Shown here one piece after another: positions 59,904-64,000 of a stretch of DNA of 64,000 nt. The notes below the pieces were generated by a model that was not told the DNA's origin, did no database searches, and saw only the letters and a program-made list of their open reading frames with translations. The stretch's first letter is position 1; every line of letters starts with the position of its first letter. The DNA comes from Dinoroseobacter sp013215265. GTDB lineage: Bacteria > Pseudomonadota > Alphaproteobacteria > Rhodobacterales > Rhodobacteraceae. Made by a program: the position numbers and the translations under genes. The stretch is taken from positions 3,038,001 to 3,102,000 of the forward strand of contig OY829366.1 in NCBI GenBank assembly GCA_963691755.1. The letters are read 5' to 3'.

Positions 59904-61436
59904 TCACAACGGAATATTGTCGTGTTTCTTCCAAGGGTTCTGCAGCCGCTTGCCCCTGAGTGACGCAAATGCCCGCGCGACCCGTTTGCGCGTGGATTTG
60001 GGCTGGATGACCTCGTCGATGAACCCGCGCTCGGCGGCAACGAACGGGTTGGCGAACCGGTCTTCATAATCGGCCACGCGACCCGCCACCTTCTCGGGGT
60101 CTCCAAGCTCGGACCGGTAGAGGATCTCAACCGCGCCTTTGGCCCCCATCACTGCGATCTCGGCTGTGGGCCAGGCGTAGTTCACATCGCCCCGCAGGTG
60201 CTTGGACGCCATCACGTCGTAAGCCCCGCCATAGGCTTTACGGGTGATGACCGTCACCTTGGGCACTGTCGCTTCGCCATAGGCAAAAAGCAGTTTCGCC
60301 CCGTGCTTGATCACCCCACCATATTCCTGCGCCGTGCCGGGCAGGAAGCCAGGCACGTCGACCAGCGTCAGGATCGGGATTTCAAACGCGTCGCAAAAGC
60401 GCACGAAGCGTGCGGCTTTGCGCGAACTGTCGATGTCCAGACAACCCGCCAGAACAGTCGGCTGGTTGGCTACGACGCCTACGGTCTGCCCTTCGAGGCG
60501 CACAAAGGCGGTGATGATGTTCTTGGCGAAGTCTTCCTGAATTTCGTAGAAATCGCCTTCATCAGCCAGCTTCCAGATCAGTTCCTTCATGTCATAGGGC
60601 GTGTTGGTGTTTGCGGGGACCAGCGTATCAAGGCTGTCTTCGACCCGCGCCACATCGTCAAAGAACGGGCGTACAGGTGGCTTTTCGCGGTTCGAGAGTG
60701 GCAGGAAATCGACCAGACGGCGCACTTCGGCCAGGGCCTCGACATCGTTTTCAAACGCGCCATCCGCGACCGAGGATTTCTTTGTATGGGTGCTGGCGCC
60801 GCCCAATTCCTCGGCAGTGACATGCTCGTTGGTCACGGTCTTCACCACATCCGGCCCGGTGACGAACATGTAGCTGCTGTCTTTGACCATGAAGATGAAG
60901 TCGGTGATTGCAGGGCTATAGACCGCGCCGCCCGCGCAAGGCCCCATGATCACGCTGATCTGCGGGATCACGCCCGAAGCCATGATGTTGCGCTGGAAGA
61001 TCTCGGCGTAACCCGCCAAAGCGTCCACGCCTTCCTGAATGCGCGCACCACCGGAATCGTTCAAACCGATCACAGGCGCGCCGTTTTGCATCGCCATGTC
61101 CATGATCTTGCAGATCTTCTGCGCGTGTGTGGCCGAGACCGACCCGCCGAGCACCGTGAAATCCTGGCTATAAACATAGACCATGCGACCATTGATCGTG
61201 CCCCATCCGGTGATCACGCCGTCCCCAGCAGGGCGCTGGTCGGGCATCCCGAAATCGGTGCAGCGATGGGTGATGAACATGTCGTATTCTTCGAAACTGT
61301 CTTCATCGAGCAAAAGCTCAATGCGTTCGCGCGCCGTCAGCTTACCTTTACTGTGCTGACTGTCGATCCGTTTCTGTCCGCCCCCTAGGCGCGCATCAGC
61401 GCGGCGGTCTTCCAGTTCCTGAAGAATATCTTTCAT
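59904..61436 (-). CDS. pccB: Propionyl-CoA carboxylase carboxyltransferase subunit
   Basis: 510 residues. KLTARERIELLLDEDSFEEYDMFITHRC, GLNDSGGARIQEGVDALAGYAEIF, GPCAGGAVYSPAITDFIFMV, and DVPGFLPGTAQEYGGVIKHGAKLLFAYGEATVPKVTVITRKAYGGAYDVMASKHL are standard carboxyltransferase blocks. With PccA forms propionyl-CoA carboxylase. Start is the ATG at 61436; TTTGCAAA-type boxes lie 89-136 bases upstream. Confidence 0.96.
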   Translation of the reverse strand: MKDILQELEDRRADARLGGGQKRIDSQHSKGKLTARERIELLLDEDSFEEYDMFITHRCTDFGMPDQRPAGDGVITGWGTINGRMVYVYSQDFTVLGGSVSATHAQKICKIMDMAMQNGAPVIGLNDSGGARIQEGVDALAGYAEIFQRNIMASGVIPQISVIMGPCAGGAVYSPAITDFIFMVKDSSYMFVTGPDVVKTVTNEHVTAEELGGASTHTKKSSVADGAFENDVEALAEVRRLVDFLPLSNREKPPVRPFFDDVARVEDSLDTLVPANTNTPYDMKELIWKLADEGDFYEIQEDFAKNIITAFVRLEGQTVGVVANQPTVLAGCLDIDSSRKAARFVRFCDAFEIPILTLVDVPGFLPGTAQEYGGVIKHGAKLLFAYGEATVPKVTVITRKAYGGAYDVMASKHLRGDVNYAWPTAEIAVMGAKGAVEILYRSELGDPEKVAGRVADYEDRFANPFVAAERGFIDEVIQPKSTRKRVARAFASLRGKRLQNPWKKHDNIPL

Positions 61437-61524
61437 CGCAATGTCCTCTTCTGCCGCAATCGGCCCTGCGGCTTTCGAGCCTTTTACGCGCCGCACGCGT
61501 AGCCATAAAGGTTGTATTCGCATA

Positions 61525-61572
61525 TTTGCAAATCATTGCGAATAATGATTTTGATAATTGCAAATTTGCTAA
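61525..61572. promoter_or_regulatory. Cluster of PccR-type operator boxes in the pccB/MFS divergent promoter
   Basis: Four TTTGCAAA-like boxes: 61525-61532 (8/8), 61535-61542 ATTGCGAA (6/8), 61557-61564 ATTGCAAA (7/8), 61565-61572 TTTGCTAA (7/8). The PccR/ScfR regulator of Rhodobacter-type propionyl-CoA carboxylase binds pairs of TTTGCAAA boxes; its gene is in this window (62917). The region is A/T-rich. Confidence 0.8.
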
Positions 61573-61652
61573 TAATTAATTTGTGCGGCACTGCACAGAA
61601 GTGAGCATAGATTTGCATGGACCTTAGCCAAACGCAGGCGTAGAGGAACCCT

Positions 61653-62861
61653 ATGCCCAAAACACGTTATCTGGACCGCAGCACGCCGCCGCATGTCACA
61701 ACCCTTGTGATCATCGCAGGTCTTGGCGCAATGAGTTTGAATGTCTTTCTTCCGTCCTTGCCCGGTATGGCAGCGTATTTCGATGCCGATTACCGCGTTG
61801 TTCAGCTGACAGTTTCGCTCTATCTCTTTGCCACAGCTGTTCTGCAAATTTTCATTGGTCCAATTTCAGATCGCTATGGTCGCCGTCTCTTCCTTCTTTG
61901 GACCACAAGCCTGTTCGTCCTCGCCACCGTGGGATGCCTGTTGGCCCCAACCATCGAGGTCTTCCTGTTCTTCCGCATGTGCCAGGCTGTTGTTGCGGCC
62001 GGCTTCGTCATTAGCCGCGCAACCGTGCGCGATATGGTCGGGCCAGAACAATCGGCATCCATGATCGGGTATGTCACGATGGGCATGTCGCTTGTGCCCA
62101 TGATTGCCCCAATTTTGGGTGGCGCATTGGAGGCTGCCTTCGGATGGCGCGCCTCCTTCCTGCTGCTGCTTGGGAGTGGGCTCATTATCCTGCTGATCGT
62201 CTGGGCGGATATGGGGGAAACAGCCCATTCCAGAGCCGCGAGCTTTCGTGAACAGTTCAAGCAATATCCCGAACTTCTGACCGCCCGGCGGTTTTGGGGA
62301 TATTGCGCTTGCGCTGGTTTCTGTGCGGGAGCATTTTTTGCCTTCCTCGGTGGTGCACCGTTTGTTGGCACAGAAGTGTTTGGTTTGTCGCCAGCGGTTC
62401 TGGGCTTTTATTTCGGCGCTCCGGCGATTGGCTATGGTCTAGGGAACTTTTTTGCGGGCAGGTATTCGGTAAGACTTGGGCTGAACCGGATGATCATGAT
62501 CGGCTGTGTCTTGTGCACAATTGGATTGATTTTCCCGCCACTTCTCTACGCCTCAGGCATGACCCATCCGGTGGGCTTCTTTGCTTTTGTGACCTTTGTC
62601 GGTTTGGGCAATGGCATCGCACTGCCAAACGCCAATGCAGGGATGTTGTCGGTTAGACCGCGCCTCGCCGGCACTGCGAGCGGCCTTGGCGCAGCCATCA
62701 TGATCGGTGGCGGATCCGCGTTGTCCGTGCTTGCATCATCCCTGCTCGTTCCGGGATCTGGCCCATATCCACTGCAGTTCATCATGCTGATTTCATCAGC
62801 GATGTCGGTCGTTGCGATCATCTACGTCATTCGCCGGGAAAATCAGCTCGCGCAGCAGTAG
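61653..62861 (+). CDS. MFS transporter of the Bcr/CflA drug-resistance type
   Basis: 402 residues, 12 membrane helices. LGAMSLNVFLPSLPGMAAYFDADYRVVQLTVSLYLFATAVLQIFIGPISDRYGRRLFLL includes the MFS loop motif DRYGRR; VISRATVRDMVGPEQSASMIGYVTMGMSLVPMIAPILGGALEAAFGWRASFLLL matches DHA1 motif C. Proton-driven efflux of small molecules. Divergent from pccB over the operator cluster, so it may be under PccR control. Confidence 0.9.
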   Translation: MPKTRYLDRSTPPHVTTLVIIAGLGAMSLNVFLPSLPGMAAYFDADYRVVQLTVSLYLFATAVLQIFIGPISDRYGRRLFLLWTTSLFVLATVGCLLAPTIEVFLFFRMCQAVVAAGFVISRATVRDMVGPEQSASMIGYVTMGMSLVPMIAPILGGALEAAFGWRASFLLLLGSGLIILLIVWADMGETAHSRAASFREQFKQYPELLTARRFWGYCACAGFCAGAFFAFLGGAPFVGTEVFGLSPAVLGFYFGAPAIGYGLGNFFAGRYSVRLGLNRMIMIGCVLCTIGLIFPPLLYASGMTHPVGFFAFVTFVGLGNGIALPNANAGMLSVRPRLAGTASGLGAAIMIGGGSALSVLASSLLVPGSGPYPLQFIMLISSAMSVVAIIYVIRRENQLAQQ

Positions 62862-62874
62862 CTTGCACGACAGC

Positions 62875-62903
62875 TTTGCAAACTACACAATGGGGTTTGC
62901 AAA
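62875..62903. promoter_or_regulatory. Paired TTTGCAAA boxes upstream of pccR
   Basis: TTTGCAAA at 62875-62882 and again at 62896-62903, both perfect, 21 bp from start to start (two helical turns). They lie just before the pccR start codon, consistent with autoregulation. Confidence 0.85.
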
Positions 62904-62916
62904 GTTGAGGTAGGTG

Positions 62917-64000
62917 ATGCGGACCCAAAAGCTCTATGCAGGCGCGAAACTGCGTGAAACTCGTCAGCGTCTGGCCCTGACCCAAAAGGCTTTCGCCGAA
63001 AAGCTCGGTGTCTCTCTCCCTTATCTGAACCAGATGGAAAATAACAACCGGCCCGTCTCGACAACGGTTGTGCTGTCTTTGGCACGCGAGTTTGGCTTTG
63101 ATGTCACCGAGCTCTCCCAAGGCGATGGTGAGCGTTTGGTGTCAGACCTGCGCGAGGTTCTGACCGATCCGGTCTTTACCGATGAAACCCCAGCTTTAGC
63201 CGATCTTCGACTGACCGCCTCCAACGCCCCGACTGTTGCGCGCGCCTTTCTGGAGCTGCACCGGGCCTACAGGGACAGTCAGGAACGCCTTGCCAGTCTG
63301 GACGCCGCCCTTGGTCGGGAAGGTACGGGTGAAAACACCTCGCCATGGGAAGAGGTTCGCGATTTCTTCCACTATTGTGATAACTACATCGACGCCGTTG
63401 ACCGCGCGGCCGAAGCCACAGCTGCGAAACTGGGGCCCGATCCGGAAAAGGGTGCGATCCAACTTCTGGCCTCAAAAGGTGTGTCTGTTGTGCGCACTGA
63501 AGACCCTGACCCGAGGCGATTTGATCCTGACACGAAGACGCTTTTTCTGTCGTCACGCAGCGCGCCCGCAACGCGGCGCTTTCAGCTTCTGTTTCAGATC
63601 GCACTTTTGTTGCAGGACAAGCTGCTGGAGGTGACGCTCGATCTGGCACGGTTCCAGACCGCCACCGCGCGCGACATCGCCAAAATAGGTCTCGCCAACT
63701 ATTTCGCGGGCGCGACCGTCATGCCCTATATGAAGTTTCTCGAGGCAGCTCAGGAAACGCGTCACGATCTGGAACTGCTGGCGGATCGGTTTTCCACCTC
63801 GATCGAACAGGTCGCACATCGCCTGTCGACGTTGCAAAGACCTGCGGCCAAGGGCATTCCGTTCTTTTTCGTCCGCGTGGATCAATCCGGCACCATAACC
63901 AAACGCCATTCGGCTACGCGTCTGCAATTTGCGCGATTTGGGGGCGCCTGCCCGCTTTGGAACGTCCATCAGGCCTTCGAGACCCCGGGCAGATTTCTGC
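62917..64000 (+). CDS. pccR: PccR/ScfR short-chain fatty acyl-CoA regulator (partial, 3' end outside)
   Basis: The frame runs to the window end (361 codons). XRE-type DNA-binding domain: AGAKLRETRQRLALTQKAFAEKLGVSLPYLNQMENNNRPVSTTVVLSLAREFGF; after about 100 residues a middle domain (EEVRDFFHYCDNYIDAVDRAAEAT, FQLLFQIALLLQDKLLEVTLDLARFQTATARDIAKIGLANYFAGATVMPYMKFLEAA) without the HExxH of ImmA peptidases, and a C-terminal part with FFFVRVDQSGTITKRHSATRLQFARFGGACPLWNVHQAF. This is the ScfR family, in which PccR activates or represses propionyl-CoA carboxylase genes according to acyl-CoA. ATG at 62917; a GTG at 62914 is adjacent. Confidence 0.85.
   Translation, partial: MRTQKLYAGAKLRETRQRLALTQKAFAEKLGVSLPYLNQMENNNRPVSTTVVLSLAREFGFDVTELSQGDGERLVSDLREVLTDPVFTDETPALADLRLTASNAPTVARAFLELHRAYRDSQERLASLDAALGREGTGENTSPWEEVRDFFHYCDNYIDAVDRAAEATAAKLGPDPEKGAIQLLASKGVSVVRTEDPDPRRFDPDTKTLFLSSRSAPATRRFQLLFQIALLLQDKLLEVTLDLARFQTATARDIAKIGLANYFAGATVMPYMKFLEAAQETRHDLELLADRFSTSIEQVAHRLSTLQRPAAKGIPFFFVRVDQSGTITKRHSATRLQFARFGGACPLWNVHQAFETPGRFL

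Noticed and set aside
60198..61388. 396-codon frame antisense to pccB
   Set aside because: Long only because of high GC; its composition (many His, Arg, Asp) is typical of shadow frames.

Overview
This window is a high-GC chromosomal stretch of an alphaproteobacterium, most likely a marine Rhodobacteraceae (Roseobacter group) member. Pointers are the short alpha-type ProRS, ThyX used for thymidylate, an LdtR-type MarR regulator, DUF1194/DUF4174/DUF6324/DUF6497-type proteins, an alphaproteobacterial tRNA-His (no G-1, U72, A73) and a propionyl-CoA carboxylase locus next to its own PccR/ScfR regulator. This assignment is inference from gene content; no database was searched.

Region by region. 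1-6.63 kb: end of a HEAT-repeat gene, then a tight operon with a substrate-binding protein fused to a NosL-like domain, an ABC permease, a membrane protein with a MerT-like Cys-Cys helix, an ABC ATPase, a SCO-type protein, a PCu(A)C copper chaperone, a di-heme cytochrome c and a Crp/Fnr regulator. It looks like transport plus copper-site assembly for a periplasmic copper enzyme whose gene would lie just left of the window. 6.63-8.8 kb: a decayed patch with an IS3-type transposase remnant, tRNA-His, a MarR-GNAT pseudogene with two lesions and a small DUF6324-like gene. 8.8-12.3 kb: thrS, a 4Fe-4S protein and a small membrane protein. 12.3-15.25 kb: a complete bufferin-type RiPP operon (DUF2282 precursor, MNIO enzyme, DUF2063 partner, DoxX) behind a perfect 18-bp palindrome. 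15.2-26.2 kb: housekeeping and stress genes (ArsC/Spx-like, CspA, thyX, glyoxalase I, twin DUF1194 proteins, LdtR-like regulator, sdhE, aspartate aminotransferase, MATE pump, NicO-type metal exporter with DUF1007). 26.6-32.4 kb: parE, a low-GC HEPN-type gene split by a frameshift beside an A8 run, pfkB and a TPR protein. 32.4-38.8 kb: Ldh_2 dehydrogenase, lolD-lolC/E, a cupin/JmjC-like protein, an ammonium transporter and an SGNH hydrolase. 38.75-39.16 kb: a hairpin-rich gene-free stretch. 39.2-48 kb: proS, perM-like, hda, ppk1 and ppx, with a GT39-type glycosyltransferase inserted between ppk1 and ppx and bounded by perfect 49-bp direct repeats. 48-51.6 kb: nuclease-family, DjlA-like, GNAT, VOC and hydrolase genes. 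51.6-64 kb: methylmalonyl-CoA mutase, sulfotransferase-like, pccA, small lipoproteins, ridA, pccB, an MFS transporter and the start of pccR, with TTTGCAAA operator boxes in front of pccB and pccR.

How genes work together. The first operon couples import with Cu(I) handling. The buf operon would make a copper-binding modified peptide, a second copper theme in the same 15 kb. The last 12 kb forms the propionyl-CoA to succinyl-CoA route (PccAB, ScpA) with a regulator that should sense the acyl-CoA and act at the TTTGCAAA boxes. The most notable observations are the NosL-fused binding protein operon, the bufferin operon with its palindrome, the 49-bp-repeat-bounded glycosyltransferase insertion, the frameshifted HEPN gene and the PccR box clusters.
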